From NCBI GenBank assembly GCA_014529385.2, contig CM043951.1, positions 108,662,469-108,726,468 on the forward strand: a stretch of 64,000 nt of DNA, given 5' to 3'. Shown here piece after piece: positions 43,974-55,805 of this stretch (positions within the stretch are counted from its first letter, which is position 1; the number at the start of each line of letters is the position of its first letter). A program made the translations under genes and the position numbers. The notes below the pieces were generated by a model. The model did not search any database. It was not told where the DNA came from and saw nothing but the letters and a program-made list of their open reading frames with translations. Source of the stretch: Adiantum capillus-veneris (Eukaryota; Streptophyta; Polypodiopsida; Polypodiales; Pteridaceae).

Positions 43974-44786
43974 TGTTAGAAAATAAGACGTAGCTAAACT
44001 TGATTTTTGAGTAGATTACTTAATGGAGAGAGATAGATTTCACACACAAGAGATTATAGAGTAGAGAGAGAGAGAGAGAGTACACACGATATACGTGGTT
44101 CACCCAATGTGGGCTACGCCCACGGGAAAGCAGCCACTCAATGGTTTTAGTACTTCAAAACAAGAAGTAGTTTACAAAGGGATTATACCCTTAATGGAGC
44201 TCCCGCCTTGCTTCACTCTCACCACCTCACACTCACCTTGTTGCATCAACTTCACACTCTGAAATGTGTGTAGAAATGGCCTCCTTTTATAGGCCAAAAG
44301 GGCTGCCCTCTCTTATGAGAGACAGCCATGTGTAGCCTCCCTTGTGCGAATAAGTCCAAATTGGACCCTCCAATCCGCCCATGTGTGGCTGCCCTTGAGA
44401 AGACAAGTCCGCTTTTGAATTCGGCCACCGGCCACCGGCCATTGACTTCCGACCACCTGCCACCGGCCATTGACTTCCGACCATCGGCCATCGGCCATTG
44501 ACTACCGGCCACCGGCCAACCGACCGGTTGTTTTCCGACCACTTTCCGGCGCGCCGTCCGGCCATAATATTTCGGCGAAAAAGAATATTCCGGCAAAAAA
44601 AAAGTCTCAGGGGCCTCCGCCCCCGAGGCCTCTAAAGTTGCCCCTGATTCTTGTCCGTGAAAATTTTTGGTTTCCGATGAGTGATTTTCCTTCACGCACG
44701 ATGGCTTCTCCTCATAATGGGGGCCTTCCAAATGTGCGCTTTTACCACAGAAAATTACAAGGGTAAATCAGGCTCCATACTTAACA
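43974..44786 (-). repeat. 3' LTR of copia2
   Basis: 813 bp, from TGTTAG at 43974 to TTAACA at 44786. On the minus strand a polypurine tract (CTCCAAGTGGAAGAT, 44787-44801) precedes its start TGTTAAGTATGG. A TATA box (CCTATAAAAGG near 44287-44298, minus) is followed by a transcribed leader with a short (GA)n at 44070-44090. 44423-44520 is a 28-bp minisatellite. No matching 5' LTR was found at the other end of copia2. Confidence 0.75.
44423..44520. repeat. 28-bp minisatellite in the copia2 LTR
   Basis: Three units of about 28 bp based on GCCACCGGCCATTGACTTCC plus GACCACCT or variants, with CCGG-rich flanks. It lies upstream of the TATA box on the element's strand, in U3. Expansion there could duplicate promoter elements; this is inference. 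Confidence 0.8.
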
Positions 44787-44801
44787 ATCTTCCACTTGGA
44801 G
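44787..44801 (-). other. Polypurine tract of copia2
   Basis: Minus strand CTCCAAGTGGAAGAT directly before TGTTAAG, the LTR start. Confidence 0.7.
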
Positions 44802-44846
44802 ACTGATCTCCAAACCAAACCTATGACTGCTTTCCATTCTGGCTTC

Positions 44847-47800
44847 TTATCCTTGAATGCCGATTGAAGATGAGCAAAAGCTCAACTTCTCCTTGTTGAC
44901 CACCTTTGTAAACATGTCTGCAGGATTTTCACTTGTATGCACCTTTCCTAGCTTTAGCTGTCCCTCTTCCAAAAGAGTGCGTATGAAGTGATATCTCACC
45001 TCAATGTGCTTTGTCCTTGAATGAAAGGCTGAGTTCTTTGCAAGATGGATAGCGCTTTGGCTATCACTATACAAGACACAATTGTTTTGTTTGAATCCAA
45101 GCTCTTCTAAGAATCTGTGAAGCCACAGAATTTCTTTGCTTGCCTCCGTCATTGCTACATACTCTGCTTCCGTAGTAGAAAGTGAAACCACTTTCTGCAA
45201 CTTTGAAGCCCAGCTTACTGCTGTGCCTCCAACCGTGAACACATAGCCAATAGTGCTCCTTCGAGTATCTTTGTCACATGCCAAATCTGCATCAGTATAC
45301 CCTTCTAGAAAAATATCAGTTCCTCCAAAATACAAAGCATTTGTTGTTGTGCCTTTCAGATACCTAAGTATCCACTTCACAGCTTGCCAATGCTCTTTAC
45401 CTGGGTTGTCCATGAACCTACTCACAACTCCCACTGCATGTGCAATGTCTGGCCTTGTCCAGACCATAGCATACATTAGAGAACCTACCGCTGCAGCATA
45501 TGGAACTTTAGACATATAGGCTATCTCCCCTTGTGTCTTTGGACACATATCCTTCGTTAGTTTAAAATGACCAGCCAAAGCTGTAGAAACTAGTTTTTCA
45601 TTTTGCATTGCAAACCTTTCTAGTACCTTCTTGATGTAATCTTCTTGAGATAGCTTTATTGTCTTCTTCGTCCTGTCCCTTGAAATTTTCATACCAAGTA
45701 TCCTCTTTGCAGCACCTAAATCTTTCATTGAAAAAGATTTGGACAGCTCCTCTTTTAGGTCTTTGATGTCCTGCATGTTAGCACTTGCAATCAACATGTC
45801 AATAACATACAACATTAGGATGATGAATTTCCCATCTCCCAAATTCTTCGTGTAGACGCAGTGATCCAAGTTGCATCTTGTGAATCCATGATCCAACATC
45901 CATCGATCAAACTTCAAGTACCATTGTCTTGATGCTTGCTTTAAACCATACAAGCTCTTTTTTAATCTGCAAACCATTTTCTCCTTACCTTTTACTTCAT
46001 ACCCCTTTGGTTGAAGCATGTAGATTTCCTCCTCTAAGTCACCGTGAGGGAATTCCGTATTTACATCCATTTGCTCGAGATTTAAATCATGAGCAGCCAC
46101 AAGGCTTAAGACAAGCCTAATTGAGTTCATTTTTACAACATGAGAAAATATTTCATTGAAGTCAATACCTTTCTTTTGAGAAAACCCTTTTACCACAAGG
46201 CTAGACTTGTACCTTTTCTTCCCACCTTCTTCTTCCTTCAGCTTATACACTCATTTGTTTTGAAGTGCCCGCTTACCTTTAGGCAACTCAACCAACTTCC
46301 ATGTTTGGTTGCGATGTAGTGAGTCCATCTCCACTTGCATGCTCTTCGTCCATTGTTCTTTGGATTCATGTTGTATAGCTTCTTCGTATGATTCCGGCTC
46401 TCCAGAATCTGAGATCAAGAGATGGTTGAAGGAAGGAACAAACCTTTCTGGAGGTCTACTTGCTCTTGTAGATCTTCGAGGAATAGGTTGAGGCTCCTCA
46501 TTTGGTTGACGTTGTTGCACATTGTCACCGTTTGCAGTCCTTGAGTCTTCACCGTCCTCAAGCTCCATGTACTCATCACCTGTTTCATTTGTTTTTTTTG
46601 TTTCCAAGTAATCTTTGTACATATTTTGTTCGTTAAAAATTACATCCCTACTCCTTAAGATTTTACGATCTTTAGGATTCCATAGGCGATACCCAAAGTC
46701 TCCTTCTCCATAGCCAATGAAGAAACACTTTTTGGACTTTGCATCTAGCTTTTATCTTAGGCTTCTATCTATGTGCATGAAAGCCTCACACCCAAACACT
46801 TTGAGAAATGCATAATTCACCGGTTTACCTGTCCATGCCTCTTCTGGAACTCCCCCATCCAATGCCGTTGAGGGTGACCGATTGATTAAGTACATAGACG
46901 TACTTACAACTTCCGCCCAAAGCTCAAGCGGTAGGCCTGCATATAGCCGCATACTTCGTGCTCGTTCCATGATTGTCCTGTTCATCCTTTACAAAATCCC
47001 ATTTTGTTGAGGTGTCCTTGGGGTTGTCCTTTGCCTCCGAATGCCATTGCTAGCACAAAAGCTTTCAAAATCTTGGCTGCAATATTCGCCTCCATTTTGG
47101 GATCTGAGGCATTTAACCTTGGTACCTGTTTCATTTTCCACAAAGGCTTTCCACCTTTGAAATATGGAAAATACATCGGATTTATTCTTCATGACATAAA
47201 CCCATGTTTTTCTACTCGCATCGTCTATGAATGTTACATAGTACAATGAGCCACCAAGTGATGGTGTACTTGCAGGACCCCAAACATCAGAATGAACCAA
47301 CTCAAGTTTTTTATTTTTTCTTTGATTTCCTGATTTTTGAAATTTTACCCTCTTTTGTTTACCATAAACACAATCTTCACAGAACTCTAAGTCCACTTCT
47401 TTCAAACCTGGTAGAAGCTTCTTTGTTTGAAGGATTTGCATTCCTTTGGCACTCATATGCCCAAGTCGGTAGTGCCACACCGCACTGTCAACTTTTGTAG
47501 TTGCTGCACAAGCTGAAGGTTGCGTGCTAACAGTACACAAGTAAAGTGTACCGACTTTTTCTCCCTTGGAAACCACCAAAGATCCCTTTGAGATCTTCCA
47601 CCGTTTGTTTCCGAATGCAATGTTGTGACCTTCATCGTCCAATTGTCCTGTAGAGATCAAATTTTTGCGAAGAGAAGGAACATGCCTAACATCTTTAAGC
47701 TTCCATTCATTTCCGTTAGCAGTTTTGACAGAAACTGTACCTTTGCCGACAATCTCACAAGCTTCATCATCTCCCAAGTATACATACCCAAAATTACCTT

Positions 47801-48436
47801 TGGTGTAGTCTTGGAAATGTTGCTTGTGTGGTGTCGCATGGAATGAAGCCCGGAATCTACTATCCAGGAATTAGACACATTTTCTAATGAGAGAATTAGA
47901 GCATCTTGCTCTACTTTACCTTCCACATTGGCCTCCGATGTTGGCTTGTTGTCTTGAGACTCTGTCTCCTTCTTCTTCTTGGACCATCAATCCTTCTTGA
48001 CGTGGCCCTTCTTGCCGCAGTTCCAACATTCAAGAACTGACTTTGTGCGTGACTTGCTCCGCCTTGAGCGATCACGACCCTTTTGGTTTTTGAACCTCTC
48101 CTTAGGCCTTCCTCTTGTTTCCACTGATAGTGCAACACTTGATGATTCTCCTGTGCTTCTCCTTCGTATTTCCTCGCTTAGGAGAACACCCACAACATCA
48201 TCAAACTTAAGAGTATTTGTGCCAGAGATAGAATTACTTACAGCCATCACAAGGCTGTCCCAACTATCCGGTAGAGATGATAATATAAGGAGAGCTCGCA
48301 CTTCGTCATCGAAATTGATTTTCATTGATTGAAGTTGACTTATGTTTGTAATGAGCGTATCGCTTAGGAGATTTAGGCGCACTTTACAGAACACTGTTTG
48401 ACTATCGAAAGCTCTCAAAGTCCCTAAAACAGTCAA
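44847..48436 (-). pseudogene. copia2 Gag-Pol, inactivated
   Basis: Copia polyprotein on the minus strand. The Gag C-terminal half is at 48436-47987 (LLILSSLPDSWDSLVMAVSN, zinc knuckle CWNCGKKGHVKKD), then a stop. The protease with active site SWIVDSGLHSMRHHT lies at 47926-47800 (D-S-G-L instead of D-S-G-A). A frameshift leads to pre-integrase and integrase (47777-46752: WHYRLGHMSAKGMQIL, HSDVWGPASTPS, RSQNGGEYCSQDF where SDNGGEY reads SQNGGEY). The RT and RNase H run from about 46620 to 44847. In-frame stops lie at 46989, 46752 and 46251. The RT catalytic box reads YVID instead of YVDD (near 45810). The N-terminal third of Gag, the primer site and the 5' LTR are missing. Non-functional. Confidence 0.85.
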
Positions 48437-48440
48437 TTTC

Positions 48441-49461
48441 TCCTAGTTTCTACTTGGGCACATGGCTTAAAATAGAAAGTTGAAGGGTGACTTGTGGAGG
48501 GAAAGGTGAAGGCTTTGCCCCACATGCTTTCTCCTTTCACTTGAGCACTAGCCTATATATAGTGAATAGCATTTACCTTATATCATAAGCTCAAGCTCAT
48601 CAAATGATCCCGATCTCGATCTATCTTTTTGGGACAAACTTACAACTAATTTTTTTTGTCCCTCACAAGAGAGCCTTGCGCATGAGACCTCGCCAAAAAA
48701 ATTCTTTAAAAAAAATAAAAATTAACAATTATTTTTTTTTGTTTTTTTGTTTTTTGAAAAGATAATGTTGACGAAAACGTGCTGATCTGTGGGGCGTGAA
48801 ACTGCTGCGCACTGGACTGAACTAAGTGCGGGCAAACCAGATCTGAGCCGTTCCGACTGTGCAGAACACAAATTGGACTAGATGTACCAAAAACGAACTG
48901 AATTGACTGTGCTGAACCGAATTGTAAGTAAAAATCAAAATGTGCAAACTTGCTGTGAGCTCAAACAGAACTGTGTGAGCTGCAACAGAACTATAATAGA
49001 CTGTGCAAAAAAACAGACCTTTCGTACACTGACAGAAAACACAAAAATCTTGCAAATCTACACAAGATCTGCGCACACAGTCACCAGGATTCTCTTTCTT
49101 CCTTCCTACTTAAGCTTAGTGACTCCACATGGCAGCACAGAGTGCTTCCCGAAGCTTGGTGCAGGGCAACTCCCCGGCAGCAGTGCCAAAAATGTGCGCG
49201 TCTGCCGCACGTGTCGGAGCTAGGGACTTGCCGAGCACCGTGTGCGAACCACGAAGGCTGCAAGCACACAACTAGCAGGCCTAGCAAGCTCATAGAGAGC
49301 AGGGGTTTGTCACTCACCTCCCTGCGCTTATCGCCGTGAAGGATTCCTCGCTGTGAAGAAGAGGGAGCCGCCGCCGTACTGCGCTCAACTGTCTCTCCGC
49401 CGCAGGTGCCGTCGCAATGCTCAATCACACACACACACACTCTCTCCCTCTCTCCGTCAAG

Positions 49462-49492
<31 letters not shown>

Positions 49493-49794
49493 CTGTGAGC
49501 ACACAATGGAGATGGGGATGGAGATAGGGCAAGAGCACTTCTTCTATTGCACACTGAGAGAATGACTCAATTTTAGGTTTAGGTGACTTTTATATGAGCT
49601 TGCCCCATTCACATTTGGGCGCCCATGCTTAGCCAACTAACCCTTGCGTGTTCCAGTTATAGTGCGCCTCTCATCGGCGATCACTCTAACCTTTTCCTAT
49701 TGGACCGACAAGCCCGGTGCTTGACTCTACTAAATAAATAATAAGTCTTCCTTCGTAGGTGATAGGGTGTCAGTGAGCCACGAGGGTTAACATT
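48441..49794 (-). other. Segment X: LTR-like 5' end of another element, with TATA box
   Basis: No protein recognised. At its high end the minus strand starts TGTTAACCC (49794), directly after the T gag codons, as an LTR start would; the TAA closing the gag frame is supplied by this junction. A CATATAAAAG TATA box lies near 49592-49601, followed by a purine/TG-rich leader with (AC)n at 49465-49492 and a consensus splice donor (AG-GTGAGT) near 49310-49318. A second TATATATAGG lies near 48553. It is not similar to the copia2 LTR. Probably the 5' part of a separate element fused to copia2 by deletion. Confidence 0.45.
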
Positions 49795-50947
49795 CTACAC
49801 CTACAGGTCCTGGTAGGTTGCCTGCTTGATATCTAGGCATTGGTGGAACTTGAGGAGAAGCTACTGGAGCTTGGGAAGTGTAAGGTCTCTCTCTCACATA
49901 TCCCTTGTTATAATAACATTCCTCGGTCCCATGGTTTGTCCATTTTTGTTCAATAGCACACCACTTGGGCTGTTTAGCCTGGGGTTTGGCGTACAAGTTA
50001 ATCTTTTTTAGCACTTCATCTACAAGCTGCTCTTGGTTTACAACTACTTCTTCTTTCGGTGCTGTCTTAGAAGACTTGCTTCCACTTTGTTGTGAAGATG
50101 AATCATCGTCAAGGTCCTTGAACTCCCCCTCTTTGTAGACCGCACAATTGTCCACAAGGTAAAGAGCCTCCTTGGTCAACTCATTCAATGTCGTGCTCCT
50201 CTTCATATGTAAGTCTTTTTGGACATCCGCATTCCTTAGTCCTTGGAAAAATATAAGCATAAGTCTAGATTGAGTTGGCAGTTCTTCAACAGGACAGAAC
50301 TTAACATATCTTTTTAGTCTTAGGGCTGCTTTTCGTACAGATTCCCCATCTTTCTGCTTGAATTTATGGATTTGTGAGACGCTATTATGAGCTATCCCCC
50401 TTTGTGAGAATTCCTCGATAAATTCGTCAAACACTTCCTCCATAGACTCAAAGTCTATACGCTCTACAGAGTCAAACCAAGTGGCCGCGTCATCCTCTAG
50501 GGTTAGTCCAAACCCTGCAAATTGGGTAGGGAAGTTTAACACCTCTTCGGATCTAATTACACGCACAAAGGCTGCTACATGATCTCTTGGGTCTCTGCTT
50601 CCTGTGTATTTCTTGTTTACCCATTTTTGCACTTGAGAAGGTCTAATTCTCCGATGTTCTACAAACCTCATCATTGGATGTTCACATCCTAATCGATATA
50701 CCTCCTCAGGTCTTCGGTAGTAGGCTCGTTCCTCTCCCAGTGGTGCTCCTAAGCCATAATTTCTAACAGTGTTCGCCAGAGATGGTTCATCTCTTCGAAC
50801 TCGTTCTAAGGGTGGCCCACCAGGCTCAGTTGACCCTTGAGTCTTTGGCTTACTCTCTCCTTGATACCTTGAATAGAGTGGTGGTTCTTGCAGATCCCTT
50901 AGCCCTCGTGCGGCTTGATAACCATCTCGACTTCGGTCTTGTTTCAT
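49795..50947 (-). pseudogene. gag: T gag, main part
   Basis: An open frame of about 384 codons of T sequence from ATG 50947 (MKQDRSRDGYQ) to the junction with X at 49795. Core capsid motifs: YTGSRDPRDHVAAFVRVI, LTLEDDAATWFDSVERIDFE, EVFDEFIEEFSQRGIAHNS, VRKAALRLKRYVKFCPVEEL and FFQGLRNADVQKDLHMKRS, the standard order of a gypsy Gag core. Ser/Gln-rich and Pro-rich segments follow. No zinc knuckle remains because the end is cut by X. Upstream it is in the same frame as 50972-51863, separated only by a TAG at 50972-50974. Confidence 0.8.
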
Positions 50948-50971
50948 TATAGCACTCTGTTGAAGCCATGC

Positions 50972-51863
50972 CTACAGTGATGGTTGGTTTGCTATTTGGT
51001 TTTGGTTGTTGAATGCCTGCGGTCGTGTGGAATGTGAGGTAGCATCATACTCATCAAGAAAGGGATTTGTCGACTTACTTGGGGTGTAGGTGACTCTTGG
51101 CACTTCTTCAGGGGCATATGCTGATGCTCCTGGACCTGTTGACCTTTCTACCTCCTCTGGGAGAATACGTTGGTATTCTCGACCGTATCTATCAACAAAA
51201 ACTATACCCTTCCCCATAGCAGTTTCATAAGAGAATAAGTAAAGAACCTTGTCTTTGCTTAATTCATTTACGTATGGTTCTTTGCTGCGAAAGTAAGCGA
51301 CTATACCCTCACTCTCATGCTTGTAGATTCCCACGTTCTCATTATAAGTTGGAACCTTGGTTGTTTTCTTATCATACATAAAAATAGGTCCGGGCCGATC
51401 AATGTTTGGTAGCGGTTCTTGAGCTTCTGAAACCATTTTCCCTTTCGCCACATTATCTCCATATCTGTTGTAATCTTCATAGTTACTGATTATTAGATAG
51501 TGGTTCCCCTTTTCGTCTCGGAACCTATCTCCATCATCATAGACTCGGATTATCTCCAATCTCTGAGCTGGCCTCTCTTCGATACAAATGCACTTGTGTC
51601 CTTGATAGTCAAAATAGACTAGGGCTCCCCTCGAGTTTGTTCCCTCTAAGAAGATCACAGTGAGCTTGGAATCATTCAAAGGATTTAGGGAGGTGCTTCC
51701 TCCTGGCATTGGTCCGTCATAGGTGAAACCTCCTGGCTGTTGACTACCCATCATGAAGAAAGATTTTTCTGACGAAGTGTCAGTATCACCACCTTCCTCA
51801 ATAATCGGTGCTAGCGGATCTAGCCTTGCCTGAGTTACACTCTCCTCGGTGGACACTAAGCTA
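50972..51863 (-). pseudogene. gag: T gag, N-terminal part
   Basis: Same frame as the main gag, before a TAG stop at 50972. Contains VIFLEGTNSRGALVYFDYQG, AQRLEIIRVYDDGDRF, IAYF/VAYFRSKEPYVNEL and LYLFSYETAMGKGIVFVDRY, a repetitive beta-rich pattern I do not recognise, with Thr/Ser/Pro-rich ends. Its start lies beyond copia3: from ATG 56042 (MNLRSGRYIVRD) the frame runs to 55984 and resumes at 51863 after removing copia3 and one target copy, in the correct phase. Confidence 0.75.
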
Positions 51864-51868
51864 CCGTG

Positions 51869-51911
51869 TGTGAGTACGGGGATGCAGTGCGTGTGCGCAG
51901 AGAGTACAAAG

Positions 51912-51961
<50 letters not shown>

Positions 51962-52138
51962 ACGACACAGGATGTGGGGTGGAGCTCCCAAATCTCACTG
52001 TATGAGTACCATGTGAGAATGTGAGTGAGAGCTCCTTATTCTTTGTATGCATAAAGAATAAGGAGATAAATGTGGGCAGCCGACACTGGCCGGTGGACAC
52101 GAGTAAAGCACGGTGAGGCACACTGCCTTTACCTAACA
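51869..52138 (-). repeat. 3' LTR of copia3, with (GA)n
   Basis: (GA)n at 51913-51960, then sequence shared with the other LTR including the inverted pair TCCTTATTCTTTGTATGCATAAAGAATAAGGAG, described here by its arms CTCCTTATTCTTT / AAAGAATAAGGAG (52031-52063). That hairpin lies in U3 or R of the element. Confidence 0.9.
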
Positions 52139-52152
52139 TTCTCCCACTAAAG
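52139..52152 (-). other. Polypurine tract of copia3
   Basis: Minus strand CCTTTAGTGGGAGAA precedes the LTR start TGTTAGG. Confidence 0.65.
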
Positions 52153-52329
52153 GCTGTGTGTCGATAAGTGGCGAGAAGACTAGCCTACAACTAGTATATA
52201 CAAGAGGTGAGAGAAGACGACTCTCAACCTATGCCCATTGGCTCACTTTGTAACCGCTCTAGTGTAGATGCAACATGCATACCACTAGGACTAGAGCTAC
52301 GATGACACTCATGATGCAGGTATCAAGTG

Positions 52330-52480
52330 ATGACCTGCATGGCTCCACAATGCATAATGCCAGTGTCAATCATCGCACGACTGACAACTCCCACTGAAAA
52401 TGCACCAACAGCATAAGCAAGATCAGGTCTCGAGACCAAAAGGTCAGACATGAGAGACCCGAAAACCTACGAAACATGCA
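52330..52480 (-). pseudogene. copia3 RNase H/RT tail scrap
   Basis: The minus strand reads SRPDLAYAVGAFSVGVVS near 52380-52440, matching the copia segment TRPDIAYAVG-x-VSRF that joins RT to RNase H. It lies about 450 bases from the protease, so integrase and RT have been deleted. 52490-52920 shows no clear protein. Confidence 0.55.
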
Positions 52481-52925
52481 CTATGTGTGCCAACCTATCC
52501 CTATCAGCAACCTCAGTGCCATATGCATCCTCATCAGGAACCACCTCTATGTCAGCATCCTCTGGCAAAGGCATATCTGCTGAGAATGACTACAAAACAA
52601 AAAAATCAACACCACTGCAATCACACACAGCTGTCTGAAGGACACTGTCTCCCTCAAACGTATCAGATGCATCATAGAACAATGCATCGGTCTCTGGCTC
52701 AATCGATGTCATCTCAACGGATGACTAACCAAGGTGTGCATCCCCAGAGATACCACTGTCTGCATGAACGTCACCACAAGACAGATGCACAACCTACTGT
52801 GTCTCACAAGAGTGTGCCTTCTCTAATTGCCTAACCTCAGTAGGCACACACACAACTATCTCACGGCTCTGCTGACACAAAGGCAAGGCAGCATGCAACC
52901 CACTAGCAAAGGAAACCCGTCTCTG

Positions 52926-53870
52926 CTATCTACATGGCTGCAACAATGTCACAGAGATAGTGCCATCTCTCACGTGACTAACATGCATCGGATATGTGCT
53001 ATCAACACTAGCACCTTTAGCTAAAACAAGTCGTCCACGATGCAAACTAAAACCGTGCTCATCTAGCACAACATGGCACCCACTGTCTCTCAAATGACTC
53101 ATGGAGACCAAACTCCGAGTCAAACTCGGCACATGGCAAACATGCCTCAGCACTAGCATTGCTCCACTCGGCAATGACATCCGAACATCTCCTGCACCAA
53201 CAATGTCATGGACTGAACCATCAGTCAAGCGCACATGTCCAAGCAAACCGCTAGCATACGAGCAAAAGTAATCGCGTCTCTGCGAGACGTGAAATGAAGC
53301 ATCAGTATCTAGCATCCACTGCGAAGGTAATGTGCCATCGCATGACATGAGAACCTCAGGAGTAAACATGGAAGCAAGAACGACCTCACCGTCATGTGTA
53401 GCCTCATACACAACATCTGCCTCCAATGTAGTCAAAGCTGAAGCATGCAACCTGTACTGACGTTTGTGTTGTCATATCCTGCGAAAACAACACCTCTGAA
53501 TGTGTCCACAATGCCAACAAGTGTGCAGTCTCCATCTCTGAGACCTGCATCTCGCTCTAGGCGCATCTCTTGACTGTGAGGTGCCATATCTCTGACACAA
53601 CAACTGCCATAAATCTCTAGTTGTACGTGCATGCATAACTATGCAATAGACTGACTCCACTAGGCTCAACATAATCGTCGACCGCGCTAGTGCATCCAAG
53701 TCCTCCCACGCACTGTCAGACATGAACTCTGGCCTCCCATCCTTGCCCTACAGTGGCAATGCCTGGCCCAAACAAGTCAATGCATCAAGCATATGGGAGC
53801 TCCACCAAGCGAAATTTGACCCATCAAATCTCGTAACAAAGAGCTCAAACTCTGACGTGCGTACTGCCAT
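52926..53870 (-). pseudogene. copia3 gag and protease
   Basis: Gag from ATG 53870 (MAVRTSEFELFVTRFDGSNF, AWWSSHMLDALT), then in another frame WEDLDALARSTIMLSLVESV and DLWQLLCQRYGTSQS (53723-53580), with a zinc-knuckle remnant CWHCGH. The protease at 53450-52926 has PSQWMLDTDASFHVSQRRDY, where D-S/T-G-A reads D-T-D-A, and VCHVPSLTRSLVSMSHL. Frame changes and the active-site substitution make it non-functional. Confidence 0.7.
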
Positions 53871-54826
53871 GTCTGGCAACCTGTACAACCAAAGAGCAGT
53901 AAAACCAATCCAAAAAACTGTCGGCAACCGCACAATTGAGACATAACCAAAAAAGCAAGTGCGGAATAGATCGATGCACAAAGTACGTAGAAGGTCTCCC
54001 ACTAGAACCACAATCTGCGGGCAAAAGAGATGGATGCGGAATACACGCCGCAATCCAAACTGCCAAACACTATGGAAAACAATGCTCGAGATAACAAAAC
54101 TCTCCCACCCGAGAGCAAACCACTGTTTCAAGCAAAGAAGGTGACTAAGAGGTCAAGCGCACTAGCCTCTCACTGAACGGCGCTACAAATGAAATACATA
54201 TGTGAGTGAAAAATTGCTGCCAAAATGTGTCAATGAATGAACAATGTGCCAGATAACCATAGCATACACAAATCCTCACTCCTACGAGAGTGGGTACAAG
54301 AACACCAAACTGTGTTTAAACTGACAAAACCTGTCAATGTGAGAGCCAAGCTCGATCACAAACTATGGCGAGTAATCTCCAACCACTATCCCACAAAAGC
54401 ATACACAAAGCAAAAGCTCAAGACACCTGCTGTGTCGAAACCGGTATGCAAGCCAAAACACTGCAAAAGATGTCCTCAACTGCAAATGGCAACACCTGTG
54501 GGAGTACTAGACTCAACCTGTAGCCGGGAGTCAAAACTGGAAGCTCCAAATGGCCGAGCACACACAGATCAAGACCAAAAAAGCAGAGCAAAACATGCTC
54601 GCAATGCACCACCCAAAAGGAAAAACACTACACACAAATCTTGAGTGCTATAAGCAATCGCAATCTCGATCGCACCAACAATGCGCATAAAACTCCTAGG
54701 AAAATTTTGCTAGAGTTTTGTCAGTAAAACGACCACAAAACCAGTAACTAAACTGACTGCACGCTCAAAACCATGAGCAACCAAAGCGCATCAAACCGCA
54801 CTCCAAATGCATGCACCAATATCCAC

Positions 54827-54926
54827 ACTTTGCATACATCATTGCAAACACCTGCAAATCTAGTACACAAATATCTACTTTGCATACATCATTGCAAACA
54901 CCTGCAAATCTAGTACACAAATATCT
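54827..54926. repeat. Perfect 50-bp tandem duplication in copia3
   Basis: Units 54827-54876 and 54877-54926 are identical as read (ACTTTGCATACATC... to ...ACACAAATATCT). They lie in the non-coding leader of copia3, between primer site and gag. The surrounding 53950-55700 has no recognisable gene. Confidence 0.9.
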
Positions 54927-55709
54927 GCTCTACCTGTGACTACCAAAAAACATGCTCGAGGCATACATTGTCGAGCTCAAAATGCAATCACATTAGTCTC
55001 CCTGAGCATCAAACCACATAAGGCATACATTGTATCCTCCCACCTGTGAGGAAACTTGCAACAAATATCACTCTCACATTTGAGAGCAAACCATGTGTGG
55101 AATCCTCGACACACAATAAACAACAGTTGTTGCAGAAAAATTCAGCATTCAAAATTTTAAAATTTTGATGTGACGAGCGCGTCCGGAGCGTGCAAAAACC
55201 CCAAGGTAGACTCCTGGATCACATGTATCTGGCTAAAAGAATGCTTTGGTGGTACAAAAAGGACTGTCCTTGACAGCACCTTTGACAAATCTTTGAGCTA
55301 CAATTTCTACATGTCACATAAAAAACTACCTATCATATTGTATATTAGTGGGGATAGATCTTCAAAAGGAGAATCTAAAATACAAGGTCCGAAAAGTTTT
55401 GACCTAAACTACAAAAATTTTACCAGTTCCCACTTTTTCATTGGTAGAAGTAAAATAGGTCTTTTTTTTGTACCACCAAACCACGCTTTCACCCATCTGA
55501 GTCCCGGTGTGAAAGCTATGCCAAAAACAACACAGCATAAACTGCCAAAAGAGGGCTGAAAAATTCAGCTCCTCAACCATAGCTCGAATGAAGTTTTTGA
55601 TGGCTCAAATGGCTCTCAAAAAGATGAATTTGCCGATGCCGAAGTCGAAACCCTGTTTGCACTCTTGAAAGTGCGTGCACGCGCGGAAGCGATTTCGGGA
55701 ATGAAACCA

Positions 55710-55721
55710 GCTCTGATACCA
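55710..55721 (-). other. Primer-binding site of copia3 (tRNA-iMet)
   Basis: Minus-strand TGGTATCAGAGC, two bases from the 5' LTR end. Confidence 0.85.
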
Positions 55722-55723
55722 AA

Positions 55724-55769
55724 TGTGAGTGCACGGATGCAGTGCGCATGCGCAGAGTACGAAGGGGGG

Positions 55770-55805
<36 letters not shown>

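Noticed and set aside
44252..44731. 159-codon minus-strand ORF in the copia2 LTR
   Set aside because: It overlaps the 28-bp minisatellite, whose unit with neighbours stays open by composition. Lies entirely in the LTR.
46152..46260. A primer-binding site and 5' LTR for copia2 inside 48440-49794
   Set aside because: Searched both strands for the tRNA-Met complement and for the copia2 LTR head (TGTTAAGTATGG); neither is present there.
49081..49554. 157-codon minus-strand ORF rich in Cys/Val and Ser
   Set aside because: Built from (AC)n/(TG)n and CT-rich leader sequence of segment X. No domain, and biased composition.
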